Of a stretch of 64,000 nt of DNA, positions 1 to 8,867 are shown piece by piece. Position 1 is the stretch's first letter. Each line of letters begins with the position of its first letter. The position numbers and the translations under genes are program-made. Source of the stretch: Bacteroidales bacterium (GTDB lineage: Bacteria > Bacteroidota > Bacteroidia > Bacteroidales > NBLH01); NCBI GenBank assembly GCA_016937695.1, contig JAFGWC010000074.1:25328-89327 (forward strand), read 5' to 3'. The notes beneath the pieces were generated by a model. That model saw only the letters and a program-made list of their open reading frames with translations. It made no database searches and was not told where the DNA came from.

Positions 1-495
1 ATTCATTTCTATTAATTCTAAACCTTTTACTTTAGATAAAAGTTGCCTTGGTTCTTTTTTTATTCCATATTCTCTTAAAGCTGTGCAAGCATCATGATAA
101 GTTACTTTTGCATTAAATTCCGCACCTAAATCGTCAACTTTTAAATAATTCACAAGAAAATCGGTTAATTCAAACAAATTTCGTTTTAATCTTCCATGTT
201 CACTTAAAAAATCAGCTTCTTTTGACAGCTCAGGATAATAATTTTTAACAAAACCGGTACAAGATGCAGATGGACTAACAATAGGCCTGTCGTTTGGAAA
301 ATCTTTAATAAATTTCTTGGCAATTGGTAAAGTTTCTTTCCAATATCCACTGTTAAAACTTGGTTGGCCGCAACATGTTTGATTACTATTATAATTAATT
401 TCAAGCCCAAGTTTTTTTAAAATTTTAACAACATTATGACCTGTTTCCGGATAAAACTGGTCTATAAAACATGGTATAAATAAGTCTATTGTCAT
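1..495 (-). CDS. lutA: LutA/YkgE-type (Fe-S)-binding oxidoreductase subunit, 3' end cut by window edge
   Basis: The 165 visible residues begin MTIDLFIPCFIDQFYPETG and contain a CCG motif (Cys41-Cys42-Gly43) followed later by SASCTGF, the pattern of the cysteine-rich (CCG) domain that binds Fe-S clusters in LutA and in heterodisulfide reductase-like subunits. LutA works with LutB and LutC to oxidise L-lactate in the cytoplasm. A full LutA is about 240 residues, so roughly a third lies beyond base 1, and lutB/lutC would be expected there. The start codon is at 495. A sequence matching the Bacteroidota -7 element (TATTTTTG on the minus strand, 512-519) sits just upstream, without a clear -33 element. 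The family call is firm; the substrate is inferred. Confidence 0.8.
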   Translation of the reverse strand, partial: MTIDLFIPCFIDQFYPETGHNVVKILKKLGLEINYNSNQTCCGQPSFNSGYWKETLPIAKKFIKDFPNDRPIVSPSASCTGFVKNYYPELSKEADFLSEHGRLKRNLFELTDFLVNYLKVDDLGAEFNAKVTYHDACTALREYGIKKEPRQLLSKVKGLELIEMN

Positions 496-562
496 TTGTT
501 TGTTTTTTCTACAAAAATAGTTAAAAAAAATTCTCTGTAAATTTTTATTCTAAATTATTAAT

Positions 563-591
563 TTTGTTTTAAAAATAACATTTTAATTTTG
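563..591 (+). promoter_or_regulatory. Putative Bacteroidota promoter upstream of the 654 gene
   Basis: A perfect -7 element TAATTTTG lies at 584-591 and TTTG at 563-566, with a 17-base spacer. A second TAATTTTG overlaps at 559-566. Transcription would start around 597-600, exactly where the TAA repeat begins. The assignment rests on motif match only. Confidence 0.4.
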
Positions 592-596
592 ATTCC

Positions 597-627
<31 letters not shown>

Positions 628-653
628 TTAATATTAAAACTAACTATAATAAA

Positions 654-1361
654 ATGAATAAAATTAAATTAATTTCTATTTCCATATTTATTTTCTGGAT
701 TTTGCCTACAAATTTATTTAGTCAAGGAATGATGAATAAATCAAACATATCAAGTTCTATACTAGGTGGTTACAACAGAGGATTTGGAACTCAGGCAACA
801 ATAGGTTTAAATCAAATTTCACAAGGAAATTCGCTTGGATTGCGTTTGGGAATAGGGTATTCTATTATCGATCCTGGAAATGCCACTGAAGCAAGGAAAA
901 TCTTCATTAATGATGCTACAAATGGAGTACCTGAAAAAAAAGGAACTGACTTTGATTTTAAATTTGATTTTTTAATTTCTAACTCTATTTTTAAAATTAA
1001 AGATTCATACCTTTTTTTTGGTCCTAGATATTCAACTTTTAAAGGTAATTTTAAATATATTGGTGGTAATGAGGATTTTGACGTAAAATCAAAACAATGG
1101 GGACTTGGAATTGGTGAAGAAATCCACATAAAAATGACAAAAAAATTAAGCCTTGTTATTATGGCAGGTGTTGATTACTTTTTCCCAAGAACATTAACTG
1201 GACACGACACATCATACAGTCCTGATGATGATAATATTAACCCACGAACAGACGACAGAGAAAATAATGTTTTATTTACATATGAAGATGCTGACGCAGC
1301 AATTAAACAACCTTTTTTCATGCCTAAATTTATGATAGGATTAGATTTTTCATTCAACTAA
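654..1361 (+). CDS. Outer membrane beta-barrel family protein, function unknown
   Basis: The 235-residue product starts with a signal peptide (hydrophobic stretch at residues 4-20, likely cleavage after NLFSQ). The rest alternates short amphipathic strands rich in Gly and aromatic residues (GYNRGFGTQ, LGLRLGIGYS, YLFFGPRYS) and ends MIGLDFSFN, a terminal strand closing on an aromatic residue as in outer membrane barrels. The size suits an 8-10 strand barrel of the OmpA/OmpW kind. I do not recognise a named family. It is monocistronic, with a terminator 85 bases downstream. The TAA microsatellite in the leader could make its expression variable. Confidence 0.65.
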   Translation: MNKIKLISISIFIFWILPTNLFSQGMMNKSNISSSILGGYNRGFGTQATIGLNQISQGNSLGLRLGIGYSIIDPGNATEARKIFINDATNGVPEKKGTDFDFKFDFLISNSIFKIKDSYLFFGPRYSTFKGNFKYIGGNEDFDVKSKQWGLGIGEEIHIKMTKKLSLVIMAGVDYFFPRTLTGHDTSYSPDDDNINPRTDDRENNVLFTYEDADAAIKQPFFMPKFMIGLDFSFN

Positions 1362-1445
1362 CTATTTTCACATTTTTTTTTTATTTTCAATGACATCTTA
1401 AAAATACCATATTACTGAAAAGCAACAACTTACAAAACACATAAT

Positions 1446-1484
1446 AAAAAAACAGCTAATGAAAATTTCAGTAGCTGTTTTTTT
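1446..1484 (+). terminator. Intrinsic terminator after the beta-barrel gene
   Basis: AAAAAACAGCTA at 1447-1458 pairs with TAGCTGTTTTTT at 1472-1483. The loop is 13 bases, and a run of T residues forms the 3' arm and tail. It is placed to end the transcript of the 654-1361 gene. Confidence 0.8.
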
Positions 1485-2068
1485 GTAAGGTAAGACAAAG
1501 TTTGTCCATTAAATTAATATTATTCAAATATAAGTATTTTAAATAAATATCACTAAAAAAATTTAGATTAATAAATTTATAAGCATATAGTTTTATTTAA
1601 TATGGTTTTTCCGTAAATTTGATAGTTAACATTAATTTTTTAGATGTTTATAGAAAAGTTTATTTATAATATTCATATAAACAAATGAAACATCCATGTT
1701 TATTAAAAAACACACATGGGCATGATTATTCTGAGCAGATGCTCAACGCACAAATGCCTCAAAATGTGGATGTTCCATCTGACCATAAAAAAACAATTAA
1801 AAAATAAACAGTTGAAACAAAATCTTAAACCTGAATAATTAACACACATTATTCACCCATAATTAAACTATTTTAAAATTGGTTTTGCATTAAATCATTA
1901 AAAATTAAATTTGAATATATCTTAATATCAGCAAATTAAATAAATTTAAAGAATCAAAGATAATTTCAATACAACATTATAAGTTTTTTTATAGTCTAAA
2001 TATAAAAGAATTAGTTTTTCAAATTTTTCTACATTTACTTAAAACATGAATTATATAAACTACTAATC
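1485..2068. other. 584-base intergenic region with one candidate small ORF
   Basis: The region is very AT-rich. It holds a perfect -7-like TAAATTTG at 1614-1621 with only a weak -33 match, and the candidate ORF at 1685-1807, which is visibly less AT-rich than its surroundings. No RNA gene or mobile-element trace was seen. Confidence 0.6.
1685..1807 (+). CDS. Candidate 40-residue peptide, unknown
   Basis: An ATG at 1685 opens a 40-codon frame ending in TAA at 1805-1807. The product starts MKHPCLLKNTHGHDY, contains SEQMLNAQMPQNVDV and ends KKTIKK. It has no signal peptide or membrane helix and is mostly hydrophilic with a single Cys. Its codons are noticeably richer in G and C than the flanking DNA, and a TAAATTTG element lies 64 bases upstream, both mildly in favour of a real gene. 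No family is recognised and short ORFs arise by chance, so this is tentative. Confidence 0.3.
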   Translation: MKHPCLLKNTHGHDYSEQMLNAQMPQNVDVPSDHKKTIKK

Positions 2069-3133
2069 ATGAAACTAAACAATCAATCAATCTCAAATTT
2101 TAATTTCATTATCCTGCTATTCTGCTTTTTAATTTTTCATTCAGTCATTTTTTCATCATGTATAAAACACGAAGAAGAAATAGCACCCAACACTGAGCTT
2201 TATGTGAAAATTGCAAAATGGCAAGGAAATAAAAAAGCAGCAATATTGCTTCAATTTGATGATAGCACGCCTGGACAAGCACAATTAGGCGTTCCGGCTT
2301 TAAACAGCAGAAATTTTGTTGGCACATGGTATGTAAATCCCGGGCGAGATGCATTTATCTCAAACATTAATACTTGGGAAAACATTGCACCTGAAGGTGG
2401 ACAAGAGTTAGCTAATCATACAATGACTCATACCGGAGCAAACACATACGAAGAAGTTGTGTATGAAGTTGGTGAAGCTTCTAAAATCATTTGGAAAATA
2501 CGTGGCGATGAAAACTTTGGCTCATTAATAGCATTTAATCGTGGTGGAGGAACTACATGGGATGAAGAAGATCTGGCAAATGTTTTAGATGAATATTACA
2601 ATATTGACCGACTATCGTACATAGGTATTCGGTTAATTGCATTAAGTGTTCCTGCAGGTTCAAATGCTAATGAAATGTATGAAATTATTCCATTGGCTAT
2701 TCAAGACAGCATTATTGGGAGCCTTCATTTTCATGGAATTAGTGCAGAAGATGGTGATCCACCAATGGATTGGGGAAATGCTGGTGTTTGGATTTATGAA
2801 TTTGAGAAATTATTAGATAAATTAGAAGATATTAAAAATGATATATGGATATGCGGATACATTCAAGTTTACAAATATATTAAAGAAAAAGATTCAGCAA
2901 CAATTGCAATTGAACAAAATAGCGAGAATAAATACACAGTTGCATTAACTTCTGAAACAGACCCAAAATATTTTAATGAAGAGCTAACAATAGTCGCATC
3001 TATTCCCGGAATTTGGAAATCATGCACAGTAACTCAAAATAATAAAACTGAAAATTATTCTTTATCAAACGGAATATTAATTTTTAATGCACTACCAAAT
3101 AAAGGTGATATTGTAATTGAAAAAAAGCTGTAG
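2069..3133 (+). CDS. Polysaccharide deacetylase-like (NodB homology) lipoprotein
   Basis: The 354-residue product has a lipoprotein signal (hydrophobic 12-28, lipobox ending SSC with Cys31), so it should be anchored in the envelope. Residues about 55-270 resemble the carbohydrate esterase 4 / NodB fold: QFDDS (Asp64-Asp65) matches the first catalytic motif and NHTMTHTG (His116, His120) matches the HxxxH metal-binding motif. Proteins of this fold remove acetyl groups from chitin, peptidoglycan or other glycans using a divalent metal. The C-terminal 80 residues look like a beta-sandwich. The gene stands alone with its own terminator. The actual substrate cannot be read from sequence. Confidence 0.75.
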   Translation: MKLNNQSISNFNFIILLFCFLIFHSVIFSSCIKHEEEIAPNTELYVKIAKWQGNKKAAILLQFDDSTPGQAQLGVPALNSRNFVGTWYVNPGRDAFISNINTWENIAPEGGQELANHTMTHTGANTYEEVVYEVGEASKIIWKIRGDENFGSLIAFNRGGGTTWDEEDLANVLDEYYNIDRLSYIGIRLIALSVPAGSNANEMYEIIPLAIQDSIIGSLHFHGISAEDGDPPMDWGNAGVWIYEFEKLLDKLEDIKNDIWICGYIQVYKYIKEKDSATIAIEQNSENKYTVALTSETDPKYFNEELTIVASIPGIWKSCTVTQNNKTENYSLSNGILIFNALPNKGDIVIEKKL

Positions 3134-3159
3134 GATAATATTTATATAATGTACCAAAC

Positions 3160-3207
3160 AAAAAAAGCTTCATAAACCAATTGTTTAATGAAGCTTTTAT
3201 ATTTTTT
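3160..3207 (+). terminator. Intrinsic terminator after the deacetylase gene
   Basis: AAAAGCTTCATAAA and its near-complement TTTAATGAAGCTTTT form a stem around 3163-3198, followed by a T-rich tract. It lies about 30 bases past the stop at 3133. Confidence 0.7.
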
Positions 3208-3253
3208 ACTGCTATTATTCTTTCTGTCCGCCTGAAAAAGCTTTAGCAAAATC

Positions 3254-3341
3254 TGGCGGAGAAAGAGGGATTCGAACCCCCGAGGCTGTTACACCTAACG
3301 GTTTTCAAGACCGCCGCATTCGACCACTCTGCCATTTCTCC
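3254..3341 (-). tRNA. tRNA-Ser (anticodon TGA), CCA encoded
   Basis: Reading the minus strand, a 7-bp acceptor stem GGAGAAA/TTTCTCC closes an 88-base gene with a long variable arm, as expected for a class II serine tRNA. The D-loop (AGTGGTCGAAT), the anticodon loop CTTGAAA giving anticodon TGA, and the T-arm GGGGGTTCGAATCCC are all present. The discriminator base is G, and CCA follows directly (3256-3254), so the 3' end is encoded. It reads UCA and, by wobble, other UCN serine codons. Confidence 0.97.
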
Positions 3342-3648
3342 GCTGTAAAAGTAAAATTAATTTTCATTTCAGAAAAAAAAATATTGAAAAATATTACAAT
3401 TTTATTTCCATTAAATCAAATTTATCCTATATGTGTCTGTATATCAACAATTTGAGATTCAAAATAAATTATGCATTAATTATTTTAACAATAAATAATT
3501 AATACATAATAATAAAAATTTACCCAATTATACATGTAAACCATTTCCGTTTATTTTCAATTATCTCTTTTTTAATTAATTTATTATAAAAACTCATTGT
3601 AATTTCAATTTAAAAAAGTATTTTTATTGACCTAATTAACCTAAAGCT
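3342..3648. other. 307-base intergenic region before rpoD
   Basis: AT-rich leader between the divergently transcribed tRNA-Ser and rpoD. I see no ORF, repeat or strong hairpin. It should contain both promoters, but no perfect TTTG-N19-TAnnTTTG match was found. Confidence 0.5.
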
Positions 3649-4503
3649 ATGCGACAACTAAAAATAACAAAACAAGTTACAAATAGAGAAGCGGCTTCAC
3701 TAGATAAATACCTTCAGGAAATTGGGAAAATTGAACTATTAACTGCCGAAGAAGAGGTTAATCTTGCCAGATTGATTAAACAAGACGACTATAATGCACT
3801 TAATAAGCTAATTAGGTCCAATCTTCGTTTTGTTGTTTCGGTTTCAAAACAATATCAAAATCAAGGACTTACATTACCTGATTTAATAAACGAAGGCAAT
3901 ATTGGACTTATAAAAGCAGCTAAAAGATTTGACGAAACCAAAGGATTTAAATTTATTTCGTATGCTGTATGGTGGATTAGGCAATCTATTCTTCAAGCAC
4001 TTGCTGAACAAGCTCGAATTGTAAGACTTCCATTAAATAAAATAGGCTCTGTTAATAAAATAAATCAAGCATTTATTAAACTTGAACAACAATACGAAAG
4101 AACACCAACATACGAAGAAATCTCAAAAGAGTTAGAATTAACGTTGTCAGACATAAAACAAATTATAAACAATACAGGCCATCATGTTTCAATGGATGCT
4201 CCTATAAATAATGATTCTGAAAATAATTTATACGATATATTATTGTCAAAAGACACTTTAAGCCCTGAAAAAAGCTTATTGAAGGAATCTTTAAATCAAG
4301 AAATTGAAAGAATACTTTCAACTTTAACAAATAGAGAAGCCGAAATTATAAGATTATATTACGGATTAAACGATAATAAACCATTAACCCTTGAAGAAAT
4401 AGGAGAAAAATTTGACCTTACCAGAGAAAGAGTTAGACAAATAAAAGGAAAAGTAATAAAAGTACTAAAAACTAGAAGTCAAGTTCTCAGATCTTACCTT
4501 TAA
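3649..4503 (+). CDS. rpoD: RNA polymerase primary sigma factor, Bacteroidota type
   Basis: The 284-residue product directs core RNA polymerase to housekeeping promoters. It begins [20 protein letters not shown], the conserved start of Bacteroidota primary sigma factors, and has no region 1.1. Region 1.2 is at about 18-50, region 2 at about 55-125 with the -10 recognition helix around [17 protein letters not shown], region 3 at 130-205, and region 4 at 220-284 with the helix-turn-helix [20 protein letters not shown]. The length matches the about 287 residues usual in the phylum. This divergent sigma recognises the TAnnTTTG/TTTG elements seen elsewhere in the window. It is monocistronic. Confidence 0.95.
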   Translation: MRQLKITKQVTNREAASLDKYLQEIGKIELLTAEEEVNLARLIKQDDYNALNKLIRSNLRFVVSVSKQYQNQGLTLPDLINEGNIGLIKAAKRFDETKGFKFISYAVWWIRQSILQALAEQARIVRLPLNKIGSVNKINQAFIKLEQQYERTPTYEEISKELELTLSDIKQIINNTGHHVSMDAPINNDSENNLYDILLSKDTLSPEKSLLKESLNQEIERILSTLTNREAEIIRLYYGLNDNKPLTLEEIGEKFDLTRERVRQIKGKVIKVLKTRSQVLRSYL

Positions 4504-4591
4504 TCAAAAATATACTTAATTCTATCTTATTAATTTTGATTTCTAGCTTAATTATTTTATTTTCATAATTAATAATTTAAAAATTAAAAAT

Positions 4592-5692
4592 ATGGGATTA
4601 TTCGATAAGCTTAAAGGCGAATTAATTGACATTATTGAATGGATAGATTCGACCAGTGATACAATGGTTTACCGCTTCGAAAGAAAAGGTAATGAAATAA
4701 AAAACGGCGCTCAACTTACTGTTAGAGAATCGCAAGTGGCAGTTTTTATTAACGAAGGTGAACTTGCTGATGTTTTCCCTCCTGGGAAATACGAACTTAC
4801 CACTAATAATCTTCCAATTCTAACAACTCTTAAAGGTTGGAAATATGGATTTAACAGCCCATTTAAAGCAGAAGTATACTTCTTAAACACCAAAAGATTT
4901 ACAAATTTAAAATGGGGAACGCCAAATGTATTTTATATTCGTGATGCCGATTTTGGGAGAGTTAGCTTAAGAGCTTTCGGTACTTACACTATGAAAATTA
5001 CAGATCCGGTTAAATTTATTAAAGAAGTTGCAGGAACTGATGGTGAATTTACTAGTGATGAAATTACTAATGAATTAAGAAGTCTTATTATTACAAGATT
5101 TATAGATGCTGTTGGCGAAAGCAAACTTGCTCTTCTTGATTTTGCTCAAAATTATAAAGATCTTTCAGAATTCTGTCAGTCTAAACTTGGCGAAGAATTT
5201 ACTGAATATGGTTTAGAGATAACCAAATTCTTGATTTCAAGCATAAGTCTTCCTGAAGAACTTCAGAAAAAACTTGATGAAGGAACAGGAATGAACATGC
5301 TGGGCGATATTAATAAATATAGCCAAATGAAAGGTGCTGATGCAATGGAAAAAGCTGCAGGAAACACAGGCGGAAGTGGAAGCGGAATGGAAAATATGAT
5401 GGGAATGGCAATGATGCAACAAATGATGAATCAAAATAAAGGAACCCAAAACCAACATAATACTGGTAATATGCCACCACCACCTCCAATTATTCAATTC
5501 TTTGTTTCTGTAAGTGGCCAACAAACCGGACCTTTTGACATCAACACACTTCAACAAATGGCAATGCAGGGACAACTTACCAAAGATTCTTTAGTTTGGA
5601 AACAAGGAATGCAAAGCTGGATTGCTGCAGGTCAAGCACCTGAATTAATAAACTTATTTGGTGCAATGCCACCACCACCTCCTCCTCAATAG
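4592..5692 (+). CDS. SPFH-domain protein (YdjI/virion-core-like) with C-terminal GYF_2 domain
   Basis: The 366-residue product begins MGLFDKLKGELIDIIEW and carries an SPFH/band-7-like domain over about residues 1-230, as in Bacillus subtilis YdjI. A flexible Gly/Met/Gln-rich linker follows (about 255-295), then a GYF_2 domain at about 302-352 (GQQTGPFDINTLQQMAMQGQ, WKQGMQSWIAAG), a proline-recognising fold, and a Pro-rich tail ending PPPPPPQ that could itself be a ligand for GYF domains. There is no signal peptide. In B. subtilis, ydjI neighbours a zinc-ribbon gene (ydjG) and pspA and acts in membrane-stress defence; the next gene here is a similar zinc-ribbon protein. The membrane-stress role is inferred from that parallel. 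Confidence 0.75.
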   Translation: MGLFDKLKGELIDIIEWIDSTSDTMVYRFERKGNEIKNGAQLTVRESQVAVFINEGELADVFPPGKYELTTNNLPILTTLKGWKYGFNSPFKAEVYFLNTKRFTNLKWGTPNVFYIRDADFGRVSLRAFGTYTMKITDPVKFIKEVAGTDGEFTSDEITNELRSLIITRFIDAVGESKLALLDFAQNYKDLSEFCQSKLGEEFTEYGLEITKFLISSISLPEELQKKLDEGTGMNMLGDINKYSQMKGADAMEKAAGNTGGSGSGMENMMGMAMMQQMMNQNKGTQNQHNTGNMPPPPPIIQFFVSVSGQQTGPFDINTLQQMAMQGQLTKDSLVWKQGMQSWIAAGQAPELINLFGAMPPPPPPQ

Positions 5693-5733
5693 TTTTTTTT
5701 AGATTGAGAATATTATTTAAATACTGAAAATCA

Positions 5734-5780
5734 ACACCTTCCAAGCTAGATTACACTAGCATGGAAGCGTGTTTTTTTGT
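5734..5780 (+). terminator. Hairpin terminator between the SPFH and zinc-ribbon genes
   Basis: ACACCTTCCA at 5734-5743 pairs with TGGAAG(c)GTGT ending at 5773, with an inner CTAG/CTAG pairing and a tail of seven T residues. The TTG at 5777 that would lengthen the next gene lies in this T tract, which argues for the ATG at 5807 as the real start. Confidence 0.65.
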
Positions 5781-5806
5781 TTTTATTAAAACTAAAACTT
5801 CAACAA

Positions 5807-6910
5807 ATGGTAGATAAAGTTAAATCCGAATATAATCAAAATGAAATTATTTGTAATCAGTGTGGTGCCAAACTAACTTTTGAACCGGGAACAAATAGTT
5901 TAAAATGTCAATATTGCGGTGCAGAAAATGAAATCATTACTGAAATATCTGAAATCCAAGAAATTGATTATTTATCGTTCATTAACAACAAAGTAAATGA
6001 CTCTAATCAAATAGAAATTATAACTGTTAAATGCGAAGCTTGTGGTGCAGAAACTACTTTTGATGAAAATGTTATTGCTCAAACTTGTGATTTTTGTGCT
6101 AGCCCACTTTTAGCAAAAGAAGGTCAATCGAAAAAAATTATTGAGCCTGAATCAATTTTAACTTTTAAAATAACAGAAAAAGAAGGAAAAGACCTTTTCA
6201 AAACTTGGATAAAAAAAATATGGTTTGCTCCTAATGATTTAAAAAAATATGCTTATCAAAAAGGGAAACTAAACGGCATATATCTCCCTTATTGGACATA
6301 TGATACAAGCACAACAACTCAATATAAAGGACAGCGCGGAGATGATTACCAGACAACTGAAAGTTATACCAACAGCAAGGGCGAATCTGATACCCGAACA
6401 GTTACAGAAACCAGATGGTCGTCTGCCAGCGGAACTGTTCACAATAATTTTGATGATGTTCTTGTTGTTGCAAGTAAATCATTACCAGAAAAATACATCT
6501 ATAAATTAGAGCCTTGGGATTTAGAAAATCTCACAAATTACAATAAAAAATATCTTGCCGGATTTAAAGCTGAAAGTTATGGAATTGGTGTTGAAGAAGG
6601 TTTTGGAATTGCTAAAGACATCATGCAATACGAAATTGACTCAACTATTAGAAGCGATATTGGCGGTGATCATCAAAGAATAAATTCTAAAAACACAGAC
6701 TATCAAGATATAACTTTTAAACATATTCTTTTACCAATTTGGCTAAGCGCATATAGATATAACAAGAAAGTTTACAGGTTTATGATTAATGGAAGAACCG
6801 GAGAAGTTAAAGGCGAAAGACCTTATAGCTGGATAAAAATAACTCTTGCGGTAATTTTGGCAATTGCAATTATTAGTCTAATCGTTTATCTAGCAGACAC
6901 TTACGGATAA
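5807..6910 (+). CDS. Membrane-anchored double zinc-ribbon protein (YdjG-like)
   Basis: The 367-residue product has two zinc ribbons near the N-terminus: CNQCGAKL...CQYCGAEN at about residues 16-40 and CEACGAET...CDFCASPL at about 75-100. A beta-rich middle domain follows (YLPYWTYDTSTTTQYKG, then the LLPIWLSAYRYNKKVYRFMINGRTG region), and one transmembrane helix near the C-terminus (about 343-362). Such proteins are often misnamed primosomal or helicase proteins, but no helicase motif is present. It follows the SPFH gene on the same strand, the same pairing as YdjG/YdjI of B. subtilis, where the pair has been linked to recruiting PspA to stressed membranes. No pspA is present in this window. 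Confidence 0.7.
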   Translation: MVDKVKSEYNQNEIICNQCGAKLTFEPGTNSLKCQYCGAENEIITEISEIQEIDYLSFINNKVNDSNQIEIITVKCEACGAETTFDENVIAQTCDFCASPLLAKEGQSKKIIEPESILTFKITEKEGKDLFKTWIKKIWFAPNDLKKYAYQKGKLNGIYLPYWTYDTSTTTQYKGQRGDDYQTTESYTNSKGESDTRTVTETRWSSASGTVHNNFDDVLVVASKSLPEKYIYKLEPWDLENLTNYNKKYLAGFKAESYGIGVEEGFGIAKDIMQYEIDSTIRSDIGGDHQRINSKNTDYQDITFKHILLPIWLSAYRYNKKVYRFMINGRTGEVKGERPYSWIKITLAVILAIAIISLIVYLADTYG

Positions 6911-6937
6911 TATTAAAATCAATCAATAAATTATTAT

Positions 6938-6992
6938 ATCCAATAAAGTTTCTAGTAAAAATATATAGTTTGAAACTTTATTGGATTTTTAA
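6938..6992. terminator. Bidirectional terminator between convergent genes
   Basis: A 13-bp arm CCAATAAAGTTTC near 6940-6952 pairs with GAAACTTTATTGG at 6972-6984, with T residues on the plus-strand exit. It separates the zinc-ribbon gene from the convergent pgi gene. Confidence 0.75.
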
Positions 6993-6997
6993 TTATT

Positions 6998-8350
6998 TTA
7001 ACGTCCTATTCTTTTTTTTATCTTTTTAGTTTCTTCTTCAAAACCCTTTTTACCCAATAATGCAAACATGTTATTCTTATAATTTTCAACTCCAGGTTGA
7101 TTAAAAGGATTAACTCCCAACATGTAAGCACTTATACCACAGGCTTTTTCAAAGAAATAAATTAATTGTCCCAAATAATATTCATTAATTTCGGGTAAGT
7201 TAATTTTAATATTGGGAACTCCACCGTCAATATGAGCAAACATAGTTCCTATCTCAGACATTTCATTAATCTCATGCACTCTCCTACCCGAAAGGTAATT
7301 TAATCCATCTAAATTACCTTTATCGTAAGGAACTGCAAGCGTTCTGGATGGATTTTCAATAGAGATTACGGTTTCAAATATAATTCTTTTACCGTCTTGT
7401 AAATATTGCCCCATAGAATGAAGATCTGTTGTAAAATCAACACTTGCCGGAAAAATCCCTTTGCCGTCTTTCCCTTCACTTTCGCCAAATAATTGTTTCC
7501 ACCATTCAGCAAAATAATGAAGTTTTGGGTTATAATTAGCCATAACCTCAATAATATAACCTTTTTGATAAAGAATATTTCTAGCAATAGCATATGTTAT
7601 TGCAATATTTTTGTCGCTTTTGATTTCTGATTTAGTTTCTTTACAATAGTATTTTGCTCCTTCAATTAAAGCATCAACATCAAATCCGGCAAGAGCTATA
7701 GGGAAAAGACCTACAGCCGTTAAAACAGAAAATCTTCCTCCAATATCATCAGCAATATTATAAGTTTTATAGTTTTCCTTTGCTGCCAATTCTCTTAATG
7801 CTCCTTTCTCTTTATCTGTTATAGCAATTATTCTATTACTTGCACTTTTTTTACCGTATTTTTTATCCAACTCATTTTTCAACATTCTAAAAGTAATTGC
7901 CGGTTCAGTAGTTGTTCCTGATTTTGATATTACTGTAATTCCCCAATTTTTATCATTAAGGAAATCAATAATTTCAAATAAATAATCTTCGCTAATATTG
8001 TGTCCTGCATATAAAACTGTTAACTTTTCTTTAGAAAGATTTGCATAACTACTAAAATTATTAGATAAAGCTTCAATTACTGCTTTTGCTCCAAGATAAG
8101 ATCCGCCAATACCAATAACAACCATAATATCAAGAGTTTGACTTAATTCTGCAGCTGTTTTTTTTATATCTTCCAACTCTTCTTTATCTATCTCAAAAGG
8201 TAAATTAACCCAACCTAAAAAATCATTTCCGGTTCCTGTTTTATCATGTAACTGCAGATTGCTTTTTTCAGCAATTTCAATTAGAGAATTTATTTCATCA
8301 TTTGTAACAAAATTTTTAATGCCTTCGATATTTAATGATATTTTGTCCAT
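6998..8350 (-). CDS. pgi: Glucose-6-phosphate isomerase
   Basis: Interconverts glucose 6-phosphate and fructose 6-phosphate in glycolysis and gluconeogenesis. The 450-residue length fits the short bacterial form (B. subtilis about 450). The N-terminal SIS domain shows VVIGIGGSYLGAKAVIEAL and the sugar-phosphate loop VISKSGTTTEPA. The C-terminal half has GRFSVLTAVGLFPIALAG (PGI signature 1 region) and the second signature near QLIYFFEKACGISAYMLGVNPFNQPGVE, which contains residues of the active site. A -7-like element (TATATTTG on the minus strand, 8377-8384) precedes the start. It appears to be monocistronic. Confidence 0.96.
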   Translation of the reverse strand: MDKISLNIEGIKNFVTNDEINSLIEIAEKSNLQLHDKTGTGNDFLGWVNLPFEIDKEELEDIKKTAAELSQTLDIMVVIGIGGSYLGAKAVIEALSNNFSSYANLSKEKLTVLYAGHNISEDYLFEIIDFLNDKNWGITVISKSGTTTEPAITFRMLKNELDKKYGKKSASNRIIAITDKEKGALRELAAKENYKTYNIADDIGGRFSVLTAVGLFPIALAGFDVDALIEGAKYYCKETKSEIKSDKNIAITYAIARNILYQKGYIIEVMANYNPKLHYFAEWWKQLFGESEGKDGKGIFPASVDFTTDLHSMGQYLQDGKRIIFETVISIENPSRTLAVPYDKGNLDGLNYLSGRRVHEINEMSEIGTMFAHIDGGVPNIKINLPEINEYYLGQLIYFFEKACGISAYMLGVNPFNQPGVENYKNNMFALLGKKGFEEETKKIKKRIGR

Positions 8351-8867
8351 CGCTTTATTTTCTATATTTTGAACTCCAAATATACTACCTTATTTAATAA
8401 TTATTAAATGATGATAGATTTTTATTTCAAAATTGCAATGCAAACGTTAGCAGGATTTTTTTTGGATACAAAAAAAGCGGTCCTTTTTAAAAGACCGCCA
8501 AAAGATTTAAATAATTTATAGCAACAAACTGTTTCATTATTGTAATTTGCAATTCAAAAGATTCTAAGAGCTATTTTAACACAAATCGAGACTTAAATTT
8601 ATCATTTAATACTAACTTATATATGCAAAATACAATAACAACCACTTATATTAATTAGATTAAATTACAGCCATTTTAGTTGCGTTTAAATTAATTAAAT
8701 TAATTATTTCCAAAAAATCTTTGACAAAGAAATACTTTCTATTGATTAGCTTTCTGTTTTCGATGATAAAAAAAAATATTTTAATACTTTAGCAAAATAA
8801 AAAGAAGACAAATTGGCTCAAGTTTAAAAACAAGTACACTAAATATAAACCATTAAAAAACAAACAA
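8351..8867. other. 517-base intergenic region with an orphan terminator
   Basis: No convincing ORF on either strand. It contains a strong minus-strand hairpin terminator at 8469-8500 with no gene feeding into it, so a small minus-strand RNA starting somewhere in about 8550-8860 is possible. A TACTTTAG near 8800 resembles a -7 element for the downstream plus-strand gene. Confidence 0.5.
8469..8500 (-). terminator. Orphan intrinsic terminator, minus strand
   Basis: GCGGTC at 8477-8482 pairs with GACCGC at 8493-8498, with T/A pairs extending the stem inward, followed on the minus strand by seven T residues (complement of 8470-8476). No minus-strand gene ends here: pgi starts downstream at 8350, and the next gene upstream is on the plus strand. 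Confidence 0.65.

Noticed and set aside
204..410. 68-codon minus-strand ORF near the left edge
   Set aside because: It is a frame-shifted shadow of the LutA-type gene, whose own frame (start 495) shows the CCG Fe-S domain and runs off the window edge.
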